Shown: one piece after another, positions 8,546 through 16,684 of the stretch
Numbering within the stretch: position 1 is the first letter of the stretch
How the letters are laid out: every line of letters starts with the position of its first letter
Source of the DNA: Vulcanimicrobiota bacterium
GTDB taxonomy: Bacteria; Vulcanimicrobiota; Vulcanimicrobiia; Vulcanimicrobiales; Vulcanimicrobiaceae
Assembly (NCBI GenBank): GCA_019235995.1
Contig: JAFAJV010000078.1
Coordinates: 1 to 64,000 of the forward strand
Length of the DNA stretch: 64,000 nucleotides
Reading direction: 5' to 3'
Program-made: the position numbers and the translations under genes
Notes under the pieces: generated by a model
What the model was told of the DNA's origin: nothing
Database searches by the model: none
What the model saw: only the letters and a program-made list of their open reading frames with translations

Positions 8546-8638
8546 GCCCACTCTCTTAGTCATCGGAAGGTTGGCGGTGCGTTCTTAGCCCCGGGACGCC
8601 AGGAGGCGGCTGGAGCGCCTAGAGAAGGGCTGGCGGCC

Positions 8639-8932
8639 ATGTACCTGCTCGAAGTGCTGAGCGGCCCACTCGACGGCAAGACGTGGGTGTTCGAGCGCGA
8701 GATCACGATCGGACGCGACGACGCCTTGGCGGAGGCATGCCTTGCCTTGGACCGCTACGTCTCGCGCCGGCACGCCCGCCTGGCGATTGAGGCGGACGCG
8801 ATTCGGCTGGAGGATCTGCGCAGCCGCAACGGGACGCGTCTGGGCGGGCAGATCGTCGTCGGCGACGTTCCGCTGCCGGTGGGCGTCCCGTTCGTGGTCG
8901 GCCGCACCGTGCTCCGGGTAACCCGTACGTAA
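8639..8932 (+). CDS. FHA-domain protein
   Basis: A 97-residue protein that is almost entirely one forkhead-associated domain, which binds phosphothreonine peptides. The key conserved residues are visible: Gly25-Arg26 (ITIGRD), Ser42 and His45 (SRRHARL), and Asn64 with the following Gly-Thr (RSRNGTRL). No kinase or other catalytic domain is attached, and no Ser/Thr kinase gene lies in the window, so its partner is unknown. It sits 9 bases upstream of panC and may be cotranscribed with it. The frame remains open far upstream, but that part is a shadow of other genes; ATG 8639 gives the domain a natural N-terminus. Confidence 0.88.
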   Translation: MYLLEVLSGPLDGKTWVFEREITIGRDDALAEACLALDRYVSRRHARLAIEADAIRLEDLRSRNGTRLGGQIVVGDVPLPVGVPFVVGRTVLRVTRT

Positions 8933-8941
8933 GAACGTCGC

Positions 8942-9766
8942 ATGCAAACGGCCCGGACCGTCGCGCAGGCGCGCGCGCTCTTTGGCGCGTCGCCGCGCCC
9001 GCTTGGATTCGTCCCGACCATGGGCGCGCTCCACGCCGGTCATCTCGAGCTGGTCAGGCGAGCGCGCCAAACGTGCGCGGCCGTGGCCGTTTCGATCTTC
9101 GTCAACCCGCTGCAGTTCGGCCCGAACGAAGATCTCGCCGCGTATCCGCGTGACGAGTCCGGCGATCGGCGCAAGCTCGCGGACGCGGGAGTGGACACGC
9201 TCTTCGTGCCCGACGCCGCAGAAATGTACCATCCCGATTTCACGAGCTACGTCGACATCGGACCGCTCGGCGAGATCCTAGAAGGGGCCGTGCGCCCGCA
9301 CCACTTTCGCGGCGTGGCGACCGTGATGGCGAAGCTGCTCAACATCGTGCGACCGGACGCGCTCTTTCTCGGGCAGAAGGACGCGCAGCAGGCGGCGATC
9401 CTGCGCAAGATGATCTTTGATCTGAACGTTCCGGTAGAGCTCGAGACCGTTCCCACCGTGCGCGAGCGCGACGGCCTCGCGATGTCGAGCCGCAACGGAT
9501 ACCTCGACGCGCAGCGCCGAGCGCAGGCGCCGACGTTGTATCGCGCTCTGCTCGCGACACGCGACGCACTTTCGGGCGGCGCTTCCAAGCCCGACGCGAT
9601 CGCTGCGGGCGCGGCGGTGCTGAGCCCAGCGGCGCGGCTCGACTATCTCGAGGTCGTTGATGCCACGACGTTCGCCCCGCTCGAGCCGCCGCGATCTCCC
9701 GCGCTGATCGTCGGCGCGGCGCGCTTCGGCTCGACGCGGCTCATCGACAACGTGGCATGGGAATGA
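8942..9766 (+). CDS. panC: Pantothenate synthetase
   Basis: Condenses pantoate and beta-alanine using ATP to make pantothenate (vitamin B5) in the cytoplasm. At 274 residues it has normal length. The HIGH-type nucleotide motif PTMGALHAGH (about 25-34), the IFVNPLQFGPNEDL segment, FLGQKDAQQ and the KMSKS-like MSSRNGYL region are all present. The gene is followed with a 10-base overlap by coaBC and then coaX, so three steps of CoA formation are encoded in one transcript; panB and panD are not here. Confidence 0.96.
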   Translation: MQTARTVAQARALFGASPRPLGFVPTMGALHAGHLELVRRARQTCAAVAVSIFVNPLQFGPNEDLAAYPRDESGDRRKLADAGVDTLFVPDAAEMYHPDFTSYVDIGPLGEILEGAVRPHHFRGVATVMAKLLNIVRPDALFLGQKDAQQAAILRKMIFDLNVPVELETVPTVRERDGLAMSSRNGYLDAQRRAQAPTLYRALLATRDALSGGASKPDAIAAGAAVLSPAARLDYLEVVDATTFAPLEPPRSPALIVGAARFGSTRLIDNVAWE

Positions 9767-10950
9767 ACGGCGCGCGCATCTTCCTCGGCGTCAGCGGCGG
9801 AATCGCCGCGTATAAGGCGGCGGCCCTCACGAGCACGCTCGTGCAACGCGGCGCGCTCGTTGACGTCGTGATGACATCCGAGGCGGAGCGTTTCGTCACG
9901 CCGCTCACCTTCGCGTCGCTCACGGCGCGGCCGGTCTACACGTCGCTCTGGGACACGCCCGAACGCATCCCGCACATCCGGCTCATCCGCGAGGCGGACG
10001 TCGCTCTCGTCTTGCCCGCGACCGCCAACCTCATCGCGAAGCTCGCGGCCGGAATTGCTGACGACCTCTTGACCGCGGCGCTGCTGGCGGCGCGCATCCC
10101 GCGCATCCTGGCGCCGGCGATGAACGAAACGATGTACGAGGACGCCGCGACGAAGGCGAATCTCGCGACGCTGCGCGCCCGCGGTTACGAAACCGTCGAT
10201 CCTGAGCGCGGCTTCCTGGCCGAACGCGAGTTCGGCGTCGGCCGGCTCGCCGGTGAGGAGCGCATCCTCCAGGCGCTCGAACGCACGCTCGCGCGGCGCC
10301 GAGCGTTGCGCGGGAAGCGCGTCGCGATCACGGCCGGTCCGACACGCGAGGCGTTCGATCCCGTCCGCTTCTTGAGCAACGCATCGAGCGGTGCGACGGG
10401 AATCGAGCTCGCGCGCGAGGCGGCGTTGCGCGGCGCGAGCGTGACGCTGATGCTCGGCCCGACTCTGCTCGAGCCGCCGGCCGGCGTGGACGTGGTGCGC
10501 GTCACGACGGCGAGCGAGCTCTACGACGCCGCGCTGGAACACGCGGCCGGCGCCGATCTGACGATCGCCACCGCGGCGGTTTCCGACTGGCGCCCCGCGG
10601 AGCGCTCCGACTCGAAGGTGAAGAAGTCGGGCGAGGCTCTCACCGTTGCGCTCGCGCCGAATCCCGACGTGCTCGCGGAGCTCGGACGGCGCAAGGGCTC
10701 GGGATTCTTGGTCGGTTTCGCCGCAGAGACCGACCATCACGAGAAGCGCGCGCGAGAGAAGCTGCGCGCGAAGCACCTCGACGCAATCGCGGTGAACGAC
10801 GTCGCCGGCGAACGCGGCTTCGGCCCCGGCCACAACGCGCTGGTGCTGCTGTGGGGCGACGAGGGGCGGCGCGAGCTGGGGGTTGCGGACAAGACGACTC
10901 TGGCCGCGCGGTTGCTCGACGCGGTCGAGGAGCTCATGCGATGCTCCTGA
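9757..10950 (+). CDS. coaBC: Phosphopantothenoylcysteine decarboxylase / phosphopantothenate-cysteine ligase
   Basis: Bifunctional Dfp enzyme, 397 residues. The CoaC flavoprotein half (about 1-180) has GVSGGIAAYKA, the active-site His in HIRLIREAD and the PAMNETMY substrate motif. The CoaB half (about 185-397) has ITAGPTREAFDPVR and SNASSGATG nucleotide/substrate regions. The stretch equivalent to the E. coli ACGD active-site flap reads FLAEREFGVGRL, so the Cys known in that enzyme is not seen; several lineages are known to vary here. Start is ATG 9757 or 9763, overlapping panC. The stop overlaps coaX by 10 bases. Confidence 0.95.
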   Translation: MGMNGARIFLGVSGGIAAYKAAALTSTLVQRGALVDVVMTSEAERFVTPLTFASLTARPVYTSLWDTPERIPHIRLIREADVALVLPATANLIAKLAAGIADDLLTAALLAARIPRILAPAMNETMYEDAATKANLATLRARGYETVDPERGFLAEREFGVGRLAGEERILQALERTLARRRALRGKRVAITAGPTREAFDPVRFLSNASSGATGIELAREAALRGASVTLMLGPTLLEPPAGVDVVRVTTASELYDAALEHAAGADLTIATAAVSDWRPAERSDSKVKKSGEALTVALAPNPDVLAELGRRKGSGFLVGFAAETDHHEKRAREKLRAKHLDAIAVNDVAGERGFGPGHNALVLLWGDEGRRELGVADKTTLAARLLDAVEELMRCS

Positions 10951-11729
10951 CGATCGATGTCGGCAATACCGAGACGAAGCTCGGCTGTTTCTCGGGCGCC
11001 GAGCTGAAGCACACGTGGCGCGTGACGACGGAATTGCGTCGCACGCCGGACGAGTACGGCGTGTTCTTCACGCAGCTCTTCGCGACCAGCGGCGTCGACC
11101 GCGGCGCGATCGACGCCGTCGCCGTCGCGAGCGTGGTGCCGAAGCTCGATCCGGTGCTCGAATCTGCGTGCCGGCGATTCTTCGACACCATGCCGCTGTT
11201 CTTGAAACCGGAGACGCAGAGCTTGATCCCGATCGTGACGGAGAACCCGTCGGAGGTCGGCGCCGATCTCGTCGCCGCCGCGATCGGAGCGCGAAGCGGC
11301 TTCGGTGCGCCCCTCATCGTCGTTAGCTACGGGACCGCCACGGCGTTCATCGCCATCTCACCGGCCGGCGAGTATCTCGGCGTCGCGATCGCACCCGGCG
11401 TCACGGTCTCGATCGACGCCTTGATCGGGCGCACCGCCAAGCTGCCGCAGATCGCCCTCGAGGCGCCGGGGAGCGCGATCGGCCGCAACACCATTGAGGC
11501 GCTGCAGAGCGGCGTCGTCTACGGCTTCGCCGGGCAGACCGAAGCGATCGTCGCGCGGATTCGCCGCGAGATGGGCGGCTCCGCGCGCGTCGTGGCGACC
11601 GGCGGCCTCGCCGAGATCGTCGCCAAGCAGACGCCCATCGTAGATGCGATCGACCCGCACCTGAGCCTGACGGGCTTGCGCCTGTTCTACGGTTCCGAGG
11701 CGCGCGGCGGCGACCCGTTTAAGAGATAA
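10941..11729 (+). CDS. coaX: Type III pantothenate kinase
   Basis: Phosphorylates pantothenate, the first committed step of CoA synthesis, with no feedback inhibition by CoA known for this type. 262 residues from ATG 10941, which overlaps coaBC. ASKHA-fold motifs are visible: DVGNTETKLG at the N-terminus (phosphate loop), GADLVAAAIGA (GADR in most homologues), the SYGTATAF strand and GVTVSIDALIGRTAKLP. Upstream in-frame codons belong to coaBC. It completes a panC-coaBC-coaX set. Three bases separate it from dusB. Confidence 0.95.
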   Translation: MLLTIDVGNTETKLGCFSGAELKHTWRVTTELRRTPDEYGVFFTQLFATSGVDRGAIDAVAVASVVPKLDPVLESACRRFFDTMPLFLKPETQSLIPIVTENPSEVGADLVAAAIGARSGFGAPLIVVSYGTATAFIAISPAGEYLGVAIAPGVTVSIDALIGRTAKLPQIALEAPGSAIGRNTIEALQSGVVYGFAGQTEAIVARIRREMGGSARVVATGGLAEIVAKQTPIVDAIDPHLSLTGLRLFYGSEARGGDPFKR

Positions 11730-11732
11730 CGC

Positions 11733-12734
11733 ATGCTATCCGCGCCGTTGCGCATTGGCTCGATGGACATCTGGCCGCCGCTGATTTTGGCGCCGATGTC
11801 CGGCGTGACGAACCGAACCATGCGTGCGCTCTACCGCCCCTTCGGGCTTGGGCTCACCGTGACCGAGTTCGTCTCTTCCAACGCGCTTGCGTACGGCAGC
11901 CGGCGGACGATGGAGATGATCGATCAGCACGGGCTCGAGAAGCCGGTCGCGACGCAGCTTTGGGGCGACGACCCGGCGACGATGGCATCCGCCGCGCGGC
12001 TCGTGCGCGAGTGCGGCGCAGACATCGTGGACATCAACTTCGGCTGTCCTGCGCCGAAGGTCACGAAGACCAACGGCGGGTCGGCATGCCTGCGCGATCC
12101 GGACCGCTGCGAGTCAATCATGCGAGCGGTCGTCGCGGCCGTGGACTGCCCCGTGACGATGAAGATGCGCCTGGGCTGGAGCGATGACGCTCTCGTTTAC
12201 GTCGACGTCGCGCGGCGAGCACAGGACGCCGGCGTGCAGGCCGTGACGCTGCACGCGCGCACGGCGAAACAGTTCTATAAAGGCGACGCCGATTGGGAAC
12301 ACATCGCTCGGCTGAAGGCGGCGGTCGATATCCCGGTGATCGGCAACGGCGACCTCGACGATCCCCACGTCGCGATGCGGCGAATGCGCGACAGCGGCGT
12401 CGACGCCGTCATGCTGGGCCGCGCCACGCTCGGCAACCCGTGGCTGATCTCACAGATCCGCGATCTGATGGAAGGGCGCGAGCCGCAGCCGCTGCCGGCC
12501 GCGCCGGACCGTCTGCGCTTCGCGCTCGTGCACTATCGCAGGATGGTGGAGGAGCTGGGCGAGCCGCGAGCGGTGCCGCAGATGCGCAAGCACGTCGCGC
12601 TGTATCTCAAGGGCATCCCGGGCGCGGCGTCGCTGCGCGAGCGTATCATGCGCCTCGATTTTGCCGCCGAAGCGATCGCAACGATCGAAGAAACCATCGA
12701 TCGGCTCGAGCAGGCACCGGCTGTCGCGGCATGA
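11733..12734 (+). CDS. dusB: tRNA-dihydrouridine synthase
   Basis: FMN enzyme that reduces uridine in the D-loop of tRNA. 333 residues. The TIM-barrel begins at LILAPMSGVTNR, followed by TQLWGDDP, the catalytic Cys105 in NFGCPAPKVTKTNGGSA, substrate-proton region VTLHARTAKQFYKGDADW and the FMN-phosphate motif VIGNGDLDDP ... VMLGRATLGNPWL. The C-terminal helical domain is complete. Gene context (pantothenate genes upstream, aminotransferase overlapping by ATGA) suggests a single long operon. Assignment to the DusB subgroup is from overall length and the motif spelling, and is less certain than the Dus assignment. Confidence 0.93.
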   Translation: MLSAPLRIGSMDIWPPLILAPMSGVTNRTMRALYRPFGLGLTVTEFVSSNALAYGSRRTMEMIDQHGLEKPVATQLWGDDPATMASAARLVRECGADIVDINFGCPAPKVTKTNGGSACLRDPDRCESIMRAVVAAVDCPVTMKMRLGWSDDALVYVDVARRAQDAGVQAVTLHARTAKQFYKGDADWEHIARLKAAVDIPVIGNGDLDDPHVAMRRMRDSGVDAVMLGRATLGNPWLISQIRDLMEGREPQPLPAAPDRLRFALVHYRRMVEELGEPRAVPQMRKHVALYLKGIPGAASLRERIMRLDFAAEAIATIEETIDRLEQAPAVAA

Positions 12735-14020
12735 TCGAGCAGGGTCGCGAGTTGTATGGCGCCGCTTCTCCGCAGGCGCTGGCCGCGGAGACCTACGAGA
12801 ATTACAAGCGGTACGTGAATCCGCCGCTCGCGCGCGTAATGAAGCTGTCGGGCTCGCCGGTCGAGGTACGCGCGCACGGCTGCACGATCTGGGATCACAC
12901 GGGCAAGGCGTACTTGGATTTCGCTGGAGGCTACGGAGTCTTCACGCTCGGTTACACGCATCCGAGGGTCGTCGCTGCGGTGCGCGCGCAGCTGGAGCTG
13001 ATCGCCCTCTCCGGCAAGACGATGTTCAACGTGCTGCTCGGCCGCGCCGCGCGCCGCCTCGCCGAGCTTGCTCCCGGCGACCTGCAGATCTCGTTTTGGT
13101 GCAACAGCGGAACCGAGGCGATCGAGGGCGCGATCAAGCTCGCGCGGGCCGCAACCGGCCGCGCGAAGATCGTCAGCACGCGCGACGCGTATCACGGCAA
13201 GACGCTCGGCGCGCTTTCGGTCAGCGGACGCGAGAGCTTTCAGTCGCCGTTTCGTCCGTTGCTGGCCGACTCGGTTTGCGTACCATACGGCGACGCCGCG
13301 GTGCTGGAACCAGCGCTACGCGATGCGGCCGCGTTCGTCGTCGAGCCCGTTCAGGGCGAGGGCGGCGTGAACGTGCCGCCCGTGGGGTATTTGAAGGCGG
13401 TGCGTGAGGCGTGCGACACGGCGGGCGCGCTGTTCGTCGCAGACGAGGTGCAGACGGGGCTCGGACGCTGCGGTTATCGCTTCGGGTGCGACCGCGACGG
13501 CGTGGTTCCGGACGTGATGACGCTCGCCAAGGGACTTTCGGGCGGCGTGGTCCCGGTCGGCGCGTTCATCGCGAAGGCCGGCGTGTGGGAGCGCGCGTTC
13601 GGCGATGCGCCGCTCGTCCATACCTCGACGTTCGGTGGCGCGGAGATCGCGTGCGCGGCGGCCCTGGCGGCGATGGACGTGTTGGAGGAGGACGCGCTGG
13701 CGCGGCGGGCCCGCGAGCGCGGCGAGCAGCTGTTGCGCGGCGCGCAAGCGATCGCCGGCGAGTTTCCCGCCGTCGTGCGCGAGGCGCGCGGCCTCGGATT
13801 GCTGGTCGGCGTCGAGCTGACGCACGAAGGCTACGGCGGGTACGTCATCCCCGAGATGCTCAAGGCGGGCGTGACGGCCGCGTGGACGCTCAATCAGCAG
13901 CGCGTCATTCGCCTCGAGCCGCCCCTGGTCGTGACCGAGTCCGAGATCGACTGCGCGCTGGCCGCGCTACGCGCAGGCATCGCGGCGGCGTACGAGAAGC
14001 TCGGCGACCTTTCCGCGTAG
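12731..14020 (+). CDS. Class III PLP aminotransferase
   Basis: 429 residues from ATG 12731, which overlaps the dusB stop. Fold-type I class III signatures: CNSGTEAIEGAIKLARA (phosphate binding, about 124-140), cofactor Asp238 in LFVADEVQTGLGR, Schiff-base Lys267 in TLAKGLSGGVVPVGAF, and STFGGAEIACAAA near 335. The N-terminus YENYKRYVNPPLARVMKLSG resembles the putrescine/ornithine aminotransferase branch (PatA-like) rather than ArgD. Likely substrates are omega-amines, amino acids or aldehydes, not defined here. It opens a run of five tightly spaced genes that includes an SRPBCC protein and an acyl-ACP-reductase-like protein, so the aldehyde of that enzyme is one conceivable amino acceptor. 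Confidence 0.85.
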   Translation: MIEQGRELYGAASPQALAAETYENYKRYVNPPLARVMKLSGSPVEVRAHGCTIWDHTGKAYLDFAGGYGVFTLGYTHPRVVAAVRAQLELIALSGKTMFNVLLGRAARRLAELAPGDLQISFWCNSGTEAIEGAIKLARAATGRAKIVSTRDAYHGKTLGALSVSGRESFQSPFRPLLADSVCVPYGDAAVLEPALRDAAAFVVEPVQGEGGVNVPPVGYLKAVREACDTAGALFVADEVQTGLGRCGYRFGCDRDGVVPDVMTLAKGLSGGVVPVGAFIAKAGVWERAFGDAPLVHTSTFGGAEIACAAALAAMDVLEEDALARRARERGEQLLRGAQAIAGEFPAVVREARGLGLLVGVELTHEGYGGYVIPEMLKAGVTAAWTLNQQRVIRLEPPLVVTESEIDCALAALRAGIAAAYEKLGDLSA

Positions 14021-14023
14021 CCG

Positions 14024-14461
14024 ATGCCCTATGTCGAGAGCAGGATCGTGATCGACGCCCCCGCGCGAGCCGTCTATGAGCTGGCCAAGGATCAAGAGCG
14101 ATTTCCGGAGTTCATGCCGGACGTCGAAACGGTGACGATCCTCGAACGCCGCGCCGACGGCGCGATCTCGCGCTGGAAGACGCTCGTCGAGGAGGCACCC
14201 ATCGAGTGGACCGAAGAGGATCGCTTCGACGACGCCGCGCTGCGGATTGAGTACCGGCTGCTCGAGGGCGATCTCGACAAATTCGAGGGGGCCTGGAGCT
14301 TCGAGCATCGGGACGGCGCCACGCATGTCGTACTCGGCGTCGACTACGACTTCGGCGTTCCGACGCTCGCCGAGCTGATCGGGCCAACCTTGCAAAAAAA
14401 AGTGCGCGAGAACAGCGAGATGATGCTGGCCGCGCTCAAACGTCAAGCGGAGCAACAATGA
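14024..14461 (+). CDS. SRPBCC (polyketide cyclase/START-like) protein
   Basis: A 145-residue protein covering one complete SRPBCC domain: start strand YVESRIVIDAPARAVYELAKDQERFPEFMPDV, a beta-sheet with WTEEDRFDD, and a long C-terminal helix (TLQKKVRENSEMMLAALKRQ). The family binds hydrophobic ligands in a deep cavity; members include CoQ10-binding COQ10 and aromatase/cyclases. Ligand here is unknown. It lies 3 bases after the aminotransferase and overlaps the methyltransferase by 4 bases, so it is probably a lipid or aromatic-ligand carrier or cyclase for this operon. Confidence 0.85.
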   Translation: MPYVESRIVIDAPARAVYELAKDQERFPEFMPDVETVTILERRADGAISRWKTLVEEAPIEWTEEDRFDDAALRIEYRLLEGDLDKFEGAWSFEHRDGATHVVLGVDYDFGVPTLAELIGPTLQKKVRENSEMMLAALKRQAEQQ

Positions 14462-15552
14462 AATACGAGCGGTTCCTCAACTCGCCGACGTTCAAGCGAT
14501 TCGTCCGGCGAAGGCTCTTCGATCGCGAGTCGGTGTTCAGCCGCATGCTGCTCGCGTGGTTCTCGGCGCGGTCGATGGGGCGCCGCCTCCCGGCCACCCC
14601 CGAAGGCATGCGCGACTCCGAGCTGTTCAAGCAGTGGTGGTACTACAGCTTCGAGCTGGCGCCCGGAGTGATGACCAGCTCGTCGTTTCCGGCGGACTTT
14701 CCGCTGCTGCCGAGGATGCTGCTGCGCAACGCCGAGCTCGCGGGGTGCGACTGCCTCGACATCGGCAGCGTCGAGGGGCTCATGCCGATCCTGATGTGCC
14801 GCCAGGGCGCGCGCGACGTGTTCGCGACGAACCCGCACCTGTACAACTACGAGAAGATGCAAGCCGTTCGCAAGCTCTTCGGCGTAAACTTCAAATTTCG
14901 TCAGATCGGCTCGCTCTACGACGTCAGCCGCAAGCTAGGCAACAAGAGCTTCGATCTGATTAACCTCTCGGGCGTGCTGTACCACGTCTGGTCTCCGATG
15001 CACGTCATCGCCGGCCTACGCCCGCTGCTGAAGAAGAACGGCCTGATGATCCTCTCGACCAACGTCGTGAAACGCAACGACTTCTCGATGGAGTTCAACG
15101 ACCGCGGCAAGCTCCAGCGCGAGGCGACGACGTACTGGTATCCGTCGATTCCGCTGTACGATTATCTGCTTCGCTACTTCGAGCTCCTGCCGATCGACTG
15201 TCTTTACCATCCGTACGCGCGCGACGACTCGACGCGCTTCACCTCCGAGTTCGAGTCGGGGTATCTCTCGGTCGTGTGCCGCGCGACCGACGACCCGTCG
15301 TTCGACTCGGACGACGGGTGGGCTCCGGAATCGATCACGGACTCCTACGAGAGCATTCTGCTCTGGGACCGGGCGAAGCAGGCGGCGCAGCCGGTTTCGA
15401 CGATCGGCTACCGGCACGCGCCAGACCCGCAGCTGCTCCACGCCAACGGACGTTCGCTCGATCTGTGGAAGGCCGTCGACGCGCTGCCTCCGGTCGGCGC
15501 CGCGAGCCAACCGCAAGACACGCACGCGCTGCTGCTGGCGGATCGAGCGTAA
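14458..15552 (+). CDS. SAM-dependent methyltransferase, class I
   Basis: 364 residues. Motif I is CLDIGSVEGLMPI (about 99-111), followed by an acidic loop and the motif-IV-like FDLINLSGVLYHVWSPM with a typical post-motif LRPLLKKNGLMILST. The N-terminal ~90 residues are helical and the region after 250 is an extra C-terminal extension rich in charged and small residues. The layout is similar to methyltransferases of the CmoB/DUF1698 type, but their carboxymethyl-uridine function cannot be assumed. ATG overlaps the SRPBCC stop (ATGA). Substrate unknown; the position in the operon suggests it acts on the same small molecule as its neighbours. Confidence 0.78.
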   Translation: MKYERFLNSPTFKRFVRRRLFDRESVFSRMLLAWFSARSMGRRLPATPEGMRDSELFKQWWYYSFELAPGVMTSSSFPADFPLLPRMLLRNAELAGCDCLDIGSVEGLMPILMCRQGARDVFATNPHLYNYEKMQAVRKLFGVNFKFRQIGSLYDVSRKLGNKSFDLINLSGVLYHVWSPMHVIAGLRPLLKKNGLMILSTNVVKRNDFSMEFNDRGKLQREATTYWYPSIPLYDYLLRYFELLPIDCLYHPYARDDSTRFTSEFESGYLSVVCRATDDPSFDSDDGWAPESITDSYESILLWDRAKQAAQPVSTIGYRHAPDPQLLHANGRSLDLWKAVDALPPVGAASQPQDTHALLLADRA

Positions 15553-15556
15553 CTAG

Positions 15557-16684
15557 GTGAATAAATTCTGTTTCGTGATTCATCCGCTGTCGTTCGACGA
15601 CATCGCCCGTTACGAGCCCGGCGCCAAGGGCAAGGGCGAGCCGATCCTGCGCAAGATCATGGAATGGATGCCGCCCTACGCCGCGGTGCACGTCACGGGC
15701 GTGCGCACGCCCGAAGGCCGCGAGACCGAGGGCTGGTTCGTCGCGGCCCCGCTGTTGCCGCAGCAGCTGATGGATTTTCCGCGCGAGGAGGTCTACCGGC
15801 GCGTGCTCGGCGCGATCGAGATCGGCGCGCAGCTCGGCGCGCAGGTCGCTGGCCTCGGCGCGTTCACCGGCGTCGTTGGTGACGCGGGGATCACGATCAA
15901 CGAGCGCTCGCCGATCCCGGTGACGACCGGCAACTCATTGACGATCGCCGCCGGCGTGCAGAGCCTCTTTCGCGGCGCGTCGGAGATGGGGATCGATCCG
16001 GCGTCGTCAACCGCAGCCGTCATCGGTGCGACCGGCTCGATCGGCGCCGCGTGCGTGCAGCTCATCGCGGCGAAGGTCAAGCGCGTAGTGCTCGTCGCGC
16101 GCAACGAGACGCGCCTGCGCAAGTTCCACGAGACCGTCGCGCCGGCGCTGCCGTGCGCGAGCGAGTACACGACGGACCTTTCGGCGGCCGTGCGCACCGC
16201 GCAGCTTATCCTAACGGCGACGAGCTCGACACAGGACGTCATCGAACCCGAAGCTCTGCAGACCGGCGTGGTGGTGTGCGAGCTCTCGTTGCCGCACGAC
16301 GTGAGCCGGCGCGTGGCAGAGCAGCGCCCCGACGTCCTCGTCGTCGAGGGCGGCAACATGCTCGTCCCCGGCACGCCGCGTTTCGAGCGGGTGCGCGAAC
16401 CCGGAACGGAGTTCGACCTGAACCTACCGCCCCACACTGCGCTCGCGTGCATGAGCGAGACGATGGTCCTCGCGCTGGAGGGTCGCCTGGAGCCGTACAC
16501 GCTCGGCCGCGGCATCAGCCTCGAACGCGTCGTCGAGATCTCGGAGATGGCAGATCGTTGCGGCTTCGAGCTCGCGAACATGCGCGCGTTCGATGCGGCG
16601 ATCACGCCGGAAACGCTCGCCGCTACGCGTGCGGCCGCCACCCTTCGACGGGCTCAGGATGACACGGTCAAGGTGACTCCATGA
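15557..16684 (+). CDS. Acyl-ACP reductase-like NAD(P)H oxidoreductase
   Basis: 375 residues from a GTG start. The layout follows cyanobacterial long-chain acyl-ACP reductase (AAR): an N-terminal alpha/beta region with GLGAFTGVVGDAG (about 99-111), TTGNSLTIAAGVQS, a Rossmann motif AVIGATGSIGAACVQL (154-169) and a C-terminal segment TALACMSETMVLALEGR in which Cys298 aligns with the acyl-thioester Cys of AAR. Homologues may also be annotated as shikimate/quinate dehydrogenases. If active it would reduce an acyl thioester to an aldehyde. No aldehyde-deformylating oxygenase is nearby. A short dispersed repeat supplies part of the last 15 codons. It overlaps the next gene by 4 bases. Confidence 0.72.
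   Translation: MNKFCFVIHPLSFDDIARYEPGAKGKGEPILRKIMEWMPPYAAVHVTGVRTPEGRETEGWFVAAPLLPQQLMDFPREEVYRRVLGAIEIGAQLGAQVAGLGAFTGVVGDAGITINERSPIPVTTGNSLTIAAGVQSLFRGASEMGIDPASSTAAVIGATGSIGAACVQLIAAKVKRVVLVARNETRLRKFHETVAPALPCASEYTTDLSAAVRTAQLILTATSSTQDVIEPEALQTGVVVCELSLPHDVSRRVAEQRPDVLVVEGGNMLVPGTPRFERVREPGTEFDLNLPPHTALACMSETMVLALEGRLEPYTLGRGISLERVVEISEMADRCGFELANMRAFDAAITPETLAATRAAATLRRAQDDTVKVTP
16641..16658. repeat. Short dispersed repeat (CCCTTCGAC-n-GCTCAGG type)
   Basis: CCCTTCGACGGGCTCAGG followed by ATGACA sits in frame at the very end of the acyl-ACP-reductase-like gene (encodes TLRRAQDD). It shares its core with at least two near-identical copies inside the helicase gene at 41921 and 42300. 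Elements of this sequence are widely dispersed in many bacterial genomes. Confidence 0.7.
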
